Shown here piece after piece: positions 1 through 9,449 of a stretch of 36,542 nt of DNA. The position numbers were made by a program, and so were the translations under genes. This stretch comes from an archaeon (GTDB taxonomy: Archaea > Thermoproteota > Nitrososphaeria > Nitrososphaerales > CADDZS01): positions 1-36,542 of the forward strand of contig JAJYUX010000006.1 in assembly GCA_021792315.1 (NCBI GenBank), given 5' to 3'. The first letter of the stretch is position 1; every line of letters begins with the position of its first letter. The notes below the pieces were generated by a model. It made no database searches, was not told the origin of the DNA, and saw nothing but the letters and a program-made list of their open reading frames with translations.

Positions 1-1896
1 AGCAACAACGTCAAGCAATTTTGCACGCCCGATTAGATCATGTGCGCTCTTCGCAAATTCTAGTCCCTTCAGGCATGAGATTTCCGCTTCGTCCAAGCGA
101 CCGCTTGTAGTCTCTGCCCATCCTCTCACCAGATAGCTTCTGGTAATGAGCTTCCGATCATTCACTTTCTGCCCCAACCTTTCCACTTCTTCAGCCATAT
201 CCATCACCTCGGGAAGATTGGTTCCGACAGTGACGAGCATCATTGCCTTTGTAGCCAGAGCCCATCCGCGCAGTCTCGCGGATTTCCCGGAAGTAGTCTC
301 TGATGTGGATTGAAGTACTGAATCGAGCAGACTCAGACAGGGGTAAAAGTAGCCTTCGTTGACAAACGATTTGCGCGCTTGAAGTATCCGGACAGCTGAA
401 TCCTCGTCCTCGCCCATCATGCAATGATGCAATGCTTCGAGTAGGTGCCTCGCTTGCACGCTTTCCAATTCTGGCTCTCTTGTCAGGTAGTACCGAGCAG
501 CTTGTTTGTGAAGGGACTTCCTCTTCTTTTCCCCAATTGATTCGTACGCCGCCTCTTTGATGAGACCGTGGAAATCGAATGTTTCTTTCTCCACACGTGA
601 AATGCTGCCCTTTCCGATTCGCCTGACAATTCCTCTGCTTTCGAGCTGCCAGACGGCCGAATAGATGCCGCTCCTCCATCTTCCCACAAAAGGTCTCATC
701 ATTGCTTCTACTGCTCTCACCGTGATTGGTTCCCTGAAAACACAAGTACTGAAGAGGAGGTGGCGCTCTTCCTTTGTGAGCGTTTCCAGAACGCGACTCC
801 TGATGTACTCGAGAGGATCCGTAGCAGCTTCGTCATCACGCAACCTCGAACTGCAGAGGATTTTCACGGAAAGAGGATGACCCGCGAGATTTCTTGCAGC
901 GCGCGATAACTTCTCTTTCAGCTCGTTGTCTGTTACGCCTAGACGTTTGAAAATATCATCGACTTCTTTTTGTTTGAGACCAGCAAGTTCTAGTTCGTCA
1001 TATTGCGGGGATCCGCGGGGAAGCACAACGCTAGGCTCGAATCTAGAAATTAGAATCACGCGTGCGCCTGTCCTCTTCCTGCACAACTCGGCAAGAAATA
1101 GCGAGGCGACAGTAGGATCTTTGCAGAGGTGATAGTCGTCAAATATCATCGTGGGAGAAGCATGAGCTTTGCCCAGTTGCTCAATCGCACATTGGGTGAG
1201 CGCGTTTTCGTCTTTGATTCCCGATTCAAGAAGCTCCAGTAGCTCGCCCATCTTGCACGACCTGTTTAGAAAGATGGACAGCCCGGACAGAATGGTGTAA
1301 AGACTGTCCACCTCGCTCAGTTCATGCCAGAAGACTGGTCTTCTCTTTTTCTTACTGCCCTGCGCAACATACTTTTCTACGAGGCTCGTCTTCCCGATCC
1401 CTGGCAGACCCCACACAACTGTGAGTCCGCTGGATTTCCTTCGGAGATTCTCAAGTTCTCTCTTCCGTCCTACAAAGAGATCGAGCTCTCTCGAATCAGT
1501 CGGGAAAGCAAATTCATTGTTGCCCGTCGGCGATCCTTTCAGCCTGATCTTGAATCCTTCCGGTTCGATGACCATGCTCACAGAGTCAAAATTCAGCGAG
1601 TATTGCCTTACGTTGATTTGCTTGTCGCTGATCTTGACTCTCTCTCGACCCGCGACTACCAATCCAACATTTTCGAGTTTCCTCAACCTCTCCGACACGT
1701 GGGACTCGCCCAGTCCAACTAGTTTGGCAATCTGTCTTGTGTGGTGCGATCCGCCTCTCAGAATGCTCAAGATCCGCGCGTTGGTGGGATTCGAAATGAG
1801 TTTGAGGAAGGTGGTGCCGCCTTCTCTCTTCTGATGAGATGATTCGACAGTTCGAGCGCCGAGCAGTCCGCCTGATCTAGATTCGCTTTCCTTCAC
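1..1896 (-). CDS. HTH + STAND-type ATPase transcriptional regulator (3' end beyond window)
   Basis: The reading frame is open on the minus strand from a stop near 1935 to the window edge, so the C-terminus is missing. The N-terminus contains a winged HTH of ArsR type (ISNPTNARILSILRGG, then TRQIAKLVGLGESHVSERL), coded at about 1680-1800. It is followed by a Walker A (VWGLPGIGKTS, about 1390-1425), a Walker B (TMIFDDYH, about 1130-1155), an RFEPSVVLPRG sensor segment and a GHPLSVKIL motif typical of NB-ARC/STAND ATPases. Helical, probably TPR-like, repeats begin near 400. No ATG precedes the HTH in frame; the GTG at 1896 is the only canonical start that keeps the HTH whole. The likely role is ligand- or partner-gated transcription control in the cytoplasm. 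The domain order (HTH first, ATPase second) differs from bacterial MalT/LuxR proteins. The target is unknown. Confidence 0.85.
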   Translation of the reverse strand, partial: MKESESRSGGLLGARTVESSHQKREGGTTFLKLISNPTNARILSILRGGSHHTRQIAKLVGLGESHVSERLRKLENVGLVVAGRERVKISDKQINVRQYSLNFDSVSMVIEPEGFKIRLKGSPTGNNEFAFPTDSRELDLFVGRKRELENLRRKSSGLTVVWGLPGIGKTSLVEKYVAQGSKKKRRPVFWHELSEVDSLYTILSGLSIFLNRSCKMGELLELLESGIKDENALTQCAIEQLGKAHASPTMIFDDYHLCKDPTVASLFLAELCRKRTGARVILISRFEPSVVLPRGSPQYDELELAGLKQKEVDDIFKRLGVTDNELKEKLSRAARNLAGHPLSVKILCSSRLRDDEAATDPLEYIRSRVLETLTKEERHLLFSTCVFREPITVRAVEAMMRPFVGRWRSGIYSAVWQLESRGIVRRIGKGSISRVEKETFDFHGLIKEAAYESIGEKKRKSLHKQAARYYLTREPELESVQARHLLEALHHCMMGEDEDSAVRILQARKSFVNEGYFYPCLSLLDSVLQSTSETTSGKSARLRGWALATKAMMLVTVGTNLPEVMDMAEEVERLGQKVNDRKLITRSYLVRGWAETTSGRLDEAEISCLKGLEFAKSAHDLIGRAKLLDVVA

Positions 1897-1901
1897 CAGA
1901 G

Positions 1902-1922
1902 CTTTCCCGAAATTCGGGAAAG
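1902..1922. promoter_or_regulatory. perfect inverted repeat at the start of the STAND regulator
   Basis: Two 10-bp arms (CTTTCCCGAA and TTCGGGAAAG) are separated by one base. The repeat lies 5 nt upstream of the GTG start at 1896. A TATA-like TTAATAG at about 1932-1938 on the minus strand would put the transcription start inside the palindrome. I infer an operator, possibly for autoregulation; it could also be an RNA hairpin in a short leader. Confidence 0.5.
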
Positions 1923-2064
1923 ATGATGTCTATTAATCAGTTTCCGAGCACGAAAGAACCAGCTCTACAAGATTACGCAATCGTCCGGAGATCTAAGGAG
2001 GTCATCAAGCTTGTCGTCTAGCCTCCGCAAAATTAGTCGAACTTTTCTTCCGATTGTTGACATT

Positions 2065-3333
2065 CTATTTCGTTCGCTTTAACTCAGAAGCTACTGAACT
2101 CGCCGAGGTCCTTGGAGGAACTACAGCGAGTGGTTCATCTTCCACAAATGGGCTATCGAACCCTCGAATTACGTTGGATACTTCAGGCCGCATGAATTCC
2201 TTCGGAGGTACTTCGCCCGACAGGAACATTTTCCGAAGCTTCGTTCCGCTGAAATTTAATCTCTCAGTTTCAGAATGGGGGCATATCTTCTCGTTTGCAA
2301 TTCCTTCGCATTTTTTGCAGTAGTAGAACTCGCGCAATAGTAAAGCTTCGATGCCCAAATCTGGAAATTCTCTAAAGATATCGTGCGCAGCGTAAGGGCC
2401 ATAATAGCTTCCCACTCCCGCGTGGTCACGCCCGATCGCAATGTGGGTACATCCAAAGTTCTTTCGCATGATAGCGTGCATTATTGCTTCTTTCGGCCCG
2501 GCGTACTGCATCTCATAGTATAGAATCCCTAGAACGACCGAGTCTTTAGGATAGTAACCGCTGACTAACGCCCGATATGTCGAAAGGATAACCTCGTCTT
2601 TGAAATCACCTGCTTTCTTCTTTCCTATCACAGGATTGATGAAGATGCCATCTGCAAGCGCCAGACCTGTTTTCTGCACATACTCATGCCCGATATGCGG
2701 GGCGTTACGCGTTTGAAAGGCGAGTATCCTTTCCCAATTACGTTCATCAAAAAGTGCTCTAGTTTCCTTTGGAGTTAGAGCGTAATCGTCAAAACCTGGA
2801 TGCTTTTGTTCAAAGACCTTCTTGACTTTTCCTGCAACCACCTTCTCCGATGATCGGTACGCTCTTGCGACACCTGGGTGCGCCACATCAGTTGTGCCGT
2901 AGACTTTCGCCGCAAATTCCTTGTTCTCGATTCTGTAGGAGTCTTCAAACTCAAGTATGCCGAGAGGATCTGCGTTGGTTTCGTCGACTAGAGTAATTTC
3001 TTCGCTTCCACGTGCGGCGAAATTTTCTGGGGCACGTAGGATTAGTGGAATTGTCCAAGGAATCCCATTTGCAAGTCTCATGCTATTAAGTACGGAAAGG
3101 TAATCTTCTTGATTCATGAAACTTGAAAGCGGACTCAAGACTCCGTTCGAGAGGTTATGCAAAGTAGCCCTAATGTCCGTCGGCACTTTTAGGATCGTAT
3201 TTTCGAGGATTTCGTTCCTTCCTTCCTCGGTTAGGTCAGTGTTTGATAACTCAACGAGTCGTCTACCATGAGGAGCGGAGACCAAAATTTGAACCTTCGA
3301 AGAATCGCTTAGTGCTTGTGGTGAAGGCCGCAC
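2065..3333 (-). CDS. sat: sulfate adenylyltransferase (ATP sulfurylase)
   Basis: This enzyme makes adenylyl sulfate (APS) and pyrophosphate from ATP and sulfate, the activation step of sulfate assimilation. The protein is 422 residues, normal for the single-domain archaeal/bacterial Sat without an APS kinase domain. The nucleotide-binding signature is present as FQTRNAPHIGHEYVQK, together with GRDHAGVGSYYGPYAAHDIF and a C-terminal FSGTKLRKMF segment. Two cysteine pairs near residue 340-355 (YYCKKCEGIANEKICPH) suggest a bound zinc, as in many Sat proteins. The start is GTG at 3333, overlapping the last 25 nt of the reductase gene, so the two genes are translationally coupled. No APS kinase gene is visible here, which fits direct reduction of APS. 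Confidence 0.95.
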   Translation of the reverse strand: MRPSPQALSDSSKVQILVSAPHGRRLVELSNTDLTEEGRNEILENTILKVPTDIRATLHNLSNGVLSPLSSFMNQEDYLSVLNSMRLANGIPWTIPLILRAPENFAARGSEEITLVDETNADPLGILEFEDSYRIENKEFAAKVYGTTDVAHPGVARAYRSSEKVVAGKVKKVFEQKHPGFDDYALTPKETRALFDERNWERILAFQTRNAPHIGHEYVQKTGLALADGIFINPVIGKKKAGDFKDEVILSTYRALVSGYYPKDSVVLGILYYEMQYAGPKEAIMHAIMRKNFGCTHIAIGRDHAGVGSYYGPYAAHDIFREFPDLGIEALLLREFYYCKKCEGIANEKICPHSETERLNFSGTKLRKMFLSGEVPPKEFMRPEVSNVIRGFDSPFVEDEPLAVVPPRTSASSVASELKRTK

Positions 3334-4007
3334 TCTTTAGCGCCCTCTTCCCACCACCACCGACCGGATCTAATAGCTTCACCCTCCTTCACGGCACGGG
3401 TGCATGGTTCGCAACCTATACTTGGATATCCTTTGTCGTGTAGCTCATTGTATGGAACGTTATTTTCTCTGATGTAGTCCCAAATTTGTCTTGGATTCCA
3501 ATCCGCAAGTGGGCTTATCTTCAGAATACCATTGTGATCTGTATCAACGGCAATCTTTTCTGTATCAGTACGGGTAAAAGTTTGATCTCTCCGTAACCCG
3601 GTAAGCCATGCATTCTTGTCATTGAGAGCACGATTTAGTGACTCAACCTTTCTTATTCCACAACATATCTTCCTATTCTCTACGGAGTCGTAAAATAAAT
3701 TCAAACCGTGTTTTGTAACCATCTCTTCTGTCTTTTTTGTATCAGGAAAATACACTTGAATAGCCATATTGTACCTTCTTCTAGTCTCGTCCATCAGCTT
3801 GTACGTTTCTTCAGGTAGCCTGCCTGTGTCAAGTGTGAATATCGTGATCTTTGGTTCTGCCTTGCTGATCATATCCGTGAGTACCATGTCTTCAGCTCCG
3901 AAACTTGATGCCAGCGCCGCCTTGCTTCCAAATCTTTCCGCCGTCCATCTGACAATATCTTGAGCCGACTTGGTTTCAAATTCTCTAGACGATTCTAAAT
4001 GTTGCAT
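3309..4007 (-). CDS. cysH: assimilatory APS/PAPS reductase, iron-sulfur type
   Basis: The enzyme reduces adenylyl sulfate to sulfite, using thioredoxin-like donors. The fold is PP-loop ATPase-like (ALASSFGAEDMVLTDM near the N-terminus, then FTLDTGRLPEETY). Cysteine pairs CC in KICCGIRKVE and CxxC in GCEPCTR, plus the terminal ECGLH, are all present. The double pair is the mark of the [4Fe-4S] enzymes that act on APS; the ECGLH cysteine is the catalytic residue. The frame is open up to 4184, but the first 59 residues of that longer version look non-coding and overlap promoter motifs, so I choose the ATG at 4007 (232 residues, typical length). It is the first gene of the cysH-sat operon. Assigning APS rather than PAPS as substrate is inference from the cysteine pattern. 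Confidence 0.93.
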   Translation of the reverse strand: MQHLESSREFETKSAQDIVRWTAERFGSKAALASSFGAEDMVLTDMISKAEPKITIFTLDTGRLPEETYKLMDETRRRYNMAIQVYFPDTKKTEEMVTKHGLNLFYDSVENRKICCGIRKVESLNRALNDKNAWLTGLRRDQTFTRTDTEKIAVDTDHNGILKISPLADWNPRQIWDYIRENNVPYNELHDKGYPSIGCEPCTRAVKEGEAIRSGRWWWEEGAKECGLHHKH

Positions 4008-4048
4008 TAGGGGCCAGTTTTCTAGAATCGGTACATAAACAGCCTGAA

Positions 4049-4120
4049 ATACGCACACTATTTGTCTTATATGCGTTAGAATGTGTAGTGACTTGCGTAA
4101 TGTATGCAAATAATACGCAT
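4049..4120 (-). promoter_or_regulatory. cysH-sat promoter with four phased TGCGTA-type motifs
   Basis: Four copies of a TATGCGTA-like element occur at 4049-4055 (ATACGCA), 4070-4077 (TATGCGTT), 4094-4100 (TGCGTAA) and 4113-4120 (ATACGCAT). Their centres are about 20-23 bp apart, roughly two helical turns, with orientations -,+,+,-. A TATA-like CATATAAG on the minus strand (4066-4074) overlaps the second copy and would start transcription near the first. I infer binding sites for a regulator of sulfate assimilation; the regulator is not identified. Confidence 0.5.
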
Positions 4121-4277
4121 AATTACTTTTTCGGATAAGCAGCGGACTTGCAAGCAGAGCGATACCTCGGACTTGAATTAGCAAGATTCTTGACCGGTTC
4201 GGCTACTGGACTGACGAAACTTTAGTTGTCGGAAACTATGATGTCATCAAAATCGGATGGGGACTTATGATGTTGAG

Positions 4278-7200
4278 TCATCGTTTCATTCGTCTGCGCA
4301 GAACAAACAATCCACTGCCTACAGCTACTGCCAGCACAACTGCTATTGCTAACCACACGAACAAGCTCGTGTAACTAGGTTTATTCTGGAACGGCGGCGT
4401 CGTAGACGGAACACTTTCTGAAATATGGCCATTGGGAGAAAGAGTTACCCCCAAGTATTGTGTGCCCACGGTCACGGTCCCAGTTTGCTGAGTGTCTGTT
4501 ACGACGGTTCCGTTTGCGTTTGTAACTTGGGACTCGACTGTGTATGCTCCACCTCCACCAACTGGGAAGACCTGAACCTCATAATTCCCCGTGATTGGGT
4601 CGGGAACTATTATGGTCTCAAGTTGCGTGCCGTTCTTCGGAATCACCTGCGCCCCGGGAATCGTGTTGACGATGCTTGCGTTTGCGCTGAATCCAGCTTG
4701 TCTTCCCAGTGAATCGGATACGAGAATGTTGACCGGCGAATGGACTATGAATGAGATTTTTCCTGCAAATGGCGTTACGGAAACTAATTTGTTGCTATTC
4801 TGGTTATCCTGAATTCCAGCATTCTCGATAAGTTGGATCAATGTTGGCGGTAGTGAATGATAAATGTCAGAGACCATAGTATTCTCTGTCAAGCTGAGCT
4901 TGTATTGAATGCCGTGAATCGTGTTAACGAAGTCAGATAATCCGATGCTCTCAGATAATGCAAGGTTACGTTGGAAACTATGGACAGCTGAAACAGTATC
5001 TGTTAATCCGCTAGTTTCAACCAGAGATAACTTGTACTGAATTTCAGGCAATAGGTGTGTAAAATCGGAAATGCCGCTATTCTCCGTCAATTGCAAAATG
5101 AAAGACCCGGAGTAAGCAGGGTCTATCACGCCCAGTCCTGATATTGCCCCCGATGCCGTAGTCGCCTTCCAAGAATATGTAGGAGTCGAACCAAGAAGTG
5201 GGTTAGTTGCAGACCAACTTGACCCTTCATCAATGTACAGCGAGAAGGGGGTAGTGCTCAGTGCGAGTTTTTGACTAGCACCTCCAGATATGTACGAAAG
5301 AATAGGTGTGGAATATCCACTCTTTCCGGTTACGCTAAATGAAACCTGCTGCAGATATTGATTGTAGAACACGATTGGATTCGGAATAACATCGGGTCCC
5401 AAGATTGCGCAACACATTCCAAACCCTGCAGACCACTGCTCGTTTGCAGCAGGTGGCGATGTATTGATTGTTCCAAAGTTGCTTAGCTGGACTGTTTGCG
5501 CGGCTGCGAATGTTCGCAGCGCCCAAACAGTTTGCGGAGTAGTTGACAGTGTTACCGTAGCAAGGCCATAATCATCGTTTGGATTGGCTGCAGAAGGTAG
5601 CGTAATGAATGTCATAGATGGAGCTACGGGATTTCCCCCTCCGTGAATTGCGTAGCTCACACTCTGTGAGAGCACGTCAAAGTAAGTGTAGGTGAAAGCG
5701 TCACCAGATGCGCTGACAGTAAACGCAATCGGGTTGCAGCTTCCGGTGTAGCTCCCTTGCAGACACCATTCTTCTTTTGAATTCGAAGAGGAAGACGCTG
5801 CTGCAATTGTAACCTGCGTTCCTATTGCCGCCTCAAACTGTGACGTACCGCCTTGTTGAGGAAGGAATTCTTGAGCTCCGTCGTTGTAGCTCACGAGGAA
5901 ATAGTTGTTCCCGCCTATTGAATTGCTCGTGATGTCAGGATTCAAAGTTATGGAAACGTGGGCGATCGGTGGAGGTGTATACGTAGATGTCGTTGATGTA
6001 ATGGTTGTAAAAGTCGTCGAGCTCGAGGCTGAGGTGGATACCGAAGTCTTCGTAGTCGAGCTTGTTGATGTGGTCGATGTTGTCGTAGATGAATGCGAAT
6101 TCAGGAATTCGAGTACCCTGTTATACGCGTTGTCTGAAACCCAGATGTTTCCGTTTGAATCAAAAGACAAATCTTCGGGTTCAAAGGAAGTTTGTGATGC
6201 TGATCCTAAACTACTCGTTGTGAGACTGGTTTGACCCAATACAAGCGTCGCTCCAGATGTGAAGGGAGGAGCGAATTCAAGCACTCGGTACTCTCCCGTA
6301 TCTGCGACCCAGAGGTTTCCAGAAGAGTCGAAAGCAATGCCTCTCGGAGCGCATAGAGTGGTTGCGCTTGCACTGTAAGGCGGGGCAACGGGACAACCAG
6401 TGCCAACAACGAGAGAAGCGCTCATCCCGCTTGTGAATGGAGCTTTGAATTCAAGCACCCTATCACCTCCATAATCCGAAACCCAGAGATTACCACTAGG
6501 ATCAAATGCGACACCTTTCGGTTCGCAGAGTAATGACAGCGAAGTAGCTGGGTTGCACGCGCCGGTCGAGGTTCTGGTTGTAAAGTCTGGCTGCCCGATC
6601 ACGATTGACGCAAGCTCTCCAGGTGAAAATGGCGGTGAAAATTCTAGAACCCTATTTAGCCCACCATCAGCCACCCAGAGGTCACCCCTTGAATCGAACG
6701 CCATGCCATCTGGCTGGCATATCGAACTTTGATTCGACGTGCATGCTGTTCGTCCAATGGCCATGTTACCATCCATGGCAGTTGAGAAAGGAGGCTTGAA
6801 GACAATTATTCCGTTGCTATGATCAGCGACATACAAATTTCCAGAAGAATCAAATGCAATCTCACGAATATCTCCCAAGCAAATTCCGGGAGAAGTGGTT
6901 GAGGGGTATGAGGTTGGATATGGGCAGTTACCTCCTGTTAAACCAGGAGAGCCAACTTCGAGTGAGGCCGTTGGACCGTTAGCATTCAACGAAGACGAGG
7001 CGAACTCGAGTACTCGGCTGTTCCCTTCGTCAGCCACCCACAGGTTACCAGAAGAATCAATGGCAACGCCATACGGAGTACAGAACGAAGTGGCTGTTGG
7101 TGGGGTGTACAAACAAGCACTTGATCCGAAATTCGGCTGTCCTATAACAAGACTCGCGGCCTGGTCGGTTGAAAATGCAGAAGTTGAGGAGCTTGTTGTA

Positions 7201-8465
7201 GTGGTGGTCGTAGTGGTAGCTGTACTTGTCGTGGATGTTCCTGGTGTAACGGAAGCAAAATCAAGAAACTGTGCAGGAGAGCCTCCTTCGTAATCCAAGT
7301 ATGAGACGCCGATAGTACCTGAAGTTGAAGAAAACTCCGCAGAAATGTCTTCGAGAGAGGTTACCACGGTTGCAAGAATCTGTGGAGTTGACCACGAAGA
7401 GCCACCATTGGTGCTAGTGACATAATAGAGATCAAAACTCTTCGCGTAAAATACCACGAGGGTATTTCCATTCGATTCAGAAATCGTTGTGGGAAAAGCG
7501 CAACAGGTGGAAGAACTGGTTGTGAAGTTTGTTAGAGCCGAGGCGTGCCCAGAGCTGAAACTGAAAAAGGTCACGTTTGCCTCAAATAGAGTGTTGTCAA
7601 CGTCGCTCCCCGCGACGTAGATTGAGCTTCCGATCGATGTCGCAGAAAAGCTCGCGAAATGCTCTGGAACCTGTACTGGAGTTGAAGCAACTCCACCTGT
7701 TATCGTTACCAAATCTACGTATCCTGGCAAGGCCTGAGGGTCGAATGAATAGACCAGACCTACACCGGTACCATATGGGACAAGGGTGTCCAGTGCGCCT
7801 GGCGATGAAATCCACGTTGGCCCCGTTATGATGTCTTTTTGACTCCACGACGATGCAGTCGTGCACGATGAAGTGCACTCCCAGACTTCGACATACTCAT
7901 TCGGCGACTGTGATGAGGGTACTGCAACCCAGACGTTTCCCGAAGAGTCTGTTATTATTGATGAATGCGATCCCGAGGTATAACTAGTGGGTACGTGTGT
8001 CTCGGAGACTCCAGATATCGTACCTGGCGAACCTGAGCCCGCCCCGTTCAGTGTTCCTTGACCTATTGCAAACGTGGCGTTATTTCCCCCGCTCGCTATG
8101 ACATAATACAATGTGTTTGTTCCGGCTAGCCAAACGCTGAATTGCGAGCCCAAAGAAAGAGTGGATGAACCAAGAAGCGCGGTAGCCGACCATGTTACTC
8201 CATCCGATGAGGAAGAGTAGTAGATGCCACTGGAATCTGTCCAGAACGACCACCAGTAACTACCCGAGTAGAGAAGTTTCCTTTCGCTACTTGATGATAT
8301 CGCGTTTGCTGCACCCGGAGTCGAAATTGTAGTCGTCAAGGGGTGTTGATTCATTATTCTCAATGGTTGGTTCGCAGAATTGGTCACCATTGGAGCAGCG
8401 AGGCTGGAGACAACGAGAATAGAAACTACGCAAAGTGAAATTGTACTTAGAGCAAACTGCTTCAT
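4278..8465 (-). CDS. large secreted, membrane-anchored NHL beta-propeller surface protein
   Basis: This 1395-residue protein has an N-terminal signal sequence (about residues 1-25, KQFALSTISLCVVSILVVSS) and a C-terminal membrane helix (about 1365-1388) followed by RRRMKR. The bulk should therefore lie outside the cell. Residues about 60-405 resemble a sialidase/BNR-like propeller (SDGVTWS, NGGSSWSTPQ). A Thr/Ser linker (about 408-436) leads to six NHL repeats of the form AFDSSGNLWVADxGxxRVLEF (about 450-835), enough for a six-bladed propeller. After a second Thr/Ser linker comes a beta-rich region (to about 1150), then degenerate LxExxGxxD repeats (about 1150-1260). No enzymatic motif is visible. 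It is probably an adhesin- or S-layer-associated protein, with heavy O-glycosylation of the linkers likely (PMT gene at 32537). The function is unknown. Confidence 0.88.
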   Translation of the reverse strand: MKQFALSTISLCVVSILVVSSLAAPMVTNSANQPLRIMNQHPLTTTISTPGAANAISSSSERKLLYSGSYWWSFWTDSSGIYYSSSSDGVTWSATALLGSSTLSLGSQFSVWLAGTNTLYYVIASGGNNATFAIGQGTLNGAGSGSPGTISGVSETHVPTSYTSGSHSSIITDSSGNVWVAVPSSQSPNEYVEVWECTSSCTTASSWSQKDIITGPTWISSPGALDTLVPYGTGVGLVYSFDPQALPGYVDLVTITGGVASTPVQVPEHFASFSATSIGSSIYVAGSDVDNTLFEANVTFFSFSSGHASALTNFTTSSSTCCAFPTTISESNGNTLVVFYAKSFDLYYVTSTNGGSSWSTPQILATVVTSLEDISAEFSSTSGTIGVSYLDYEGGSPAQFLDFASVTPGTSTTSTATTTTTTTTSSSTSAFSTDQAASLVIGQPNFGSSACLYTPPTATSFCTPYGVAIDSSGNLWVADEGNSRVLEFASSSLNANGPTASLEVGSPGLTGGNCPYPTSYPSTTSPGICLGDIREIAFDSSGNLYVADHSNGIIVFKPPFSTAMDGNMAIGRTACTSNQSSICQPDGMAFDSRGDLWVADGGLNRVLEFSPPFSPGELASIVIGQPDFTTRTSTGACNPATSLSLLCEPKGVAFDPSGNLWVSDYGGDRVLEFKAPFTSGMSASLVVGTGCPVAPPYSASATTLCAPRGIAFDSSGNLWVADTGEYRVLEFAPPFTSGATLVLGQTSLTTSSLGSASQTSFEPEDLSFDSNGNIWVSDNAYNRVLEFLNSHSSTTTSTTSTSSTTKTSVSTSASSSTTFTTITSTTSTYTPPPIAHVSITLNPDITSNSIGGNNYFLVSYNDGAQEFLPQQGGTSQFEAAIGTQVTIAAASSSSNSKEEWCLQGSYTGSCNPIAFTVSASGDAFTYTYFDVLSQSVSYAIHGGGNPVAPSMTFITLPSAANPNDDYGLATVTLSTTPQTVWALRTFAAAQTVQLSNFGTINTSPPAANEQWSAGFGMCCAILGPDVIPNPIVFYNQYLQQVSFSVTGKSGYSTPILSYISGGASQKLALSTTPFSLYIDEGSSWSATNPLLGSTPTYSWKATTASGAISGLGVIDPAYSGSFILQLTENSGISDFTHLLPEIQYKLSLVETSGLTDTVSAVHSFQRNLALSESIGLSDFVNTIHGIQYKLSLTENTMVSDIYHSLPPTLIQLIENAGIQDNQNSNKLVSVTPFAGKISFIVHSPVNILVSDSLGRQAGFSANASIVNTIPGAQVIPKNGTQLETIIVPDPITGNYEVQVFPVGGGGAYTVESQVTNANGTVVTDTQQTGTVTVGTQYLGVTLSPNGHISESVPSTTPPFQNKPSYTSLFVWLAIAVVLAVAVGSGLFVLRRRMKR

Positions 8466-8477
8466 TTCTATAGAGCC

Positions 8478-8488
8478 TATTTTTATGA
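8478..8488 (-). promoter_or_regulatory. TATA-like box of the NHL surface protein gene
   Basis: On the minus strand TCATAAAAAT lies about 14-23 nt upstream of the ATG at 8465. Transcription starting about 25 nt downstream would begin close to the start codon, giving a leaderless or nearly leaderless message, common in archaea. This is inferred from sequence only. Confidence 0.4.
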
Positions 8489-8624
8489 ACTCAACCAGAA
8501 GCCCCGCGATTCATGTGACTGTCTATGCTGCGCCGATACTTTCTCTGATTGTTTTAGTCCTCTTTATCTCCATCATCTTCTACCTACGAGGTATTTCTTC
8601 GAATGGGGCTGTGTCCCATTCAGG

Positions 8625-9449
8625 TCAAGTTGTCACGACGAACGCAATCGTTATTTGTAGACTGTCTCCTGCATTCAGCGTCACAGGCTGTGCTTGACAG
8701 CCACTCGCGCAAAGATTTATTGCATCGAATTGAATGGCCGTGTCCTCGAAACCATTTAAGCCCTGAGTAAGAGGACTCCAATACCCAGCGCCCGCAGACT
8801 GCACCTCGTAAGGAAACATGTTAGAAGGACATGAATAGACGATTTTGAGTGAACTGCACTCTTGGCCTGGATTTATTACGCCTGTGACATTCCATCCAAG
8901 GCATCCTCCTCCAGAAGCAGAGCTTGGACAACCATGTTGGCCAGCCAAGTCTTGTGTGAGTACGACTGAAGCTCCAATACCAGTGCACGCAGCACCGCAC
9001 TGCGAAATCAATGACGGTGGCAGAGTCCCAATCGGAGATCCTGAATACACGATGTTGCCTTGTTCGGTGTACGCAGCGTTGTCGATCCAAAGACCAGAGA
9101 TGAATGGATTCGGAGGATAGCCGTTGCCCGATTCAAATGATGAGCAAGTACCGTCCTTTCCGGGCAGAGAAGGTGCCAACGTATTCGCTACTTGTCCCAA
9201 ACCAGTGAAGCATGCAATCAAATTGTTCGCTCCAACTAGCGAGATGTCATTATGACCACTGGCGGAATAAAATACAGACCCATCTGAATGATACGCCTTC
9301 AAGTAAACGTGCCCCATGACATTCAATCCTTCTGTAGTTCCATCTGATTGTGCCGAGTTCGAAAGGAAAATGAAGAATCCAGAAGTTAGAATCATTCCAG
9401 CGAGCAAGCTGACGGTTATTACTAGTACAGTCCTACGTCTTGGAAACAT
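8625..9449 (-). CDS. secreted/membrane-anchored hypothetical protein
   Basis: I do not recognise a named family. The frame is open to a TTG at 9467, but the ATG at 9449 gives a cleaner start: MFPRRR followed by one long hydrophobic helix (VLVITVSLLAGMILTSGFFIF). The rest (about 240 residues) is extracytoplasmic in character, rich in Ser, Gly, Asn and cysteines (several CxxxC pairs, such as QCGAAC and CASGC), which suggests disulfides. The segment HVYLKAYHSDGSVFYSASGHN following the anchor and the C-terminal LNAGDSLQITIAFVVTT look like a beta-sandwich. It lies 159 nt upstream of the NHL surface gene, in the same direction, so it may belong with it in the cell envelope. It has its own TATA-like stretch at about 9471-9485. 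Confidence 0.75.
   Translation of the reverse strand: MFPRRRTVLVITVSLLAGMILTSGFFIFLSNSAQSDGTTEGLNVMGHVYLKAYHSDGSVFYSASGHNDISLVGANNLIACFTGLGQVANTLAPSLPGKDGTCSSFESGNGYPPNPFISGLWIDNAAYTEQGNIVYSGSPIGTLPPSLISQCGAACTGIGASVVLTQDLAGQHGCPSSASGGGCLGWNVTGVINPGQECSSLKIVYSCPSNMFPYEVQSAGAGYWSPLTQGLNGFEDTAIQFDAINLCASGCQAQPVTLNAGDSLQITIAFVVTT

Noticed and set aside
191..745. 184-codon minus-strand frame
   Set aside because: It is out of frame with the STAND regulator whose Walker, HTH and helical motifs cover this region.
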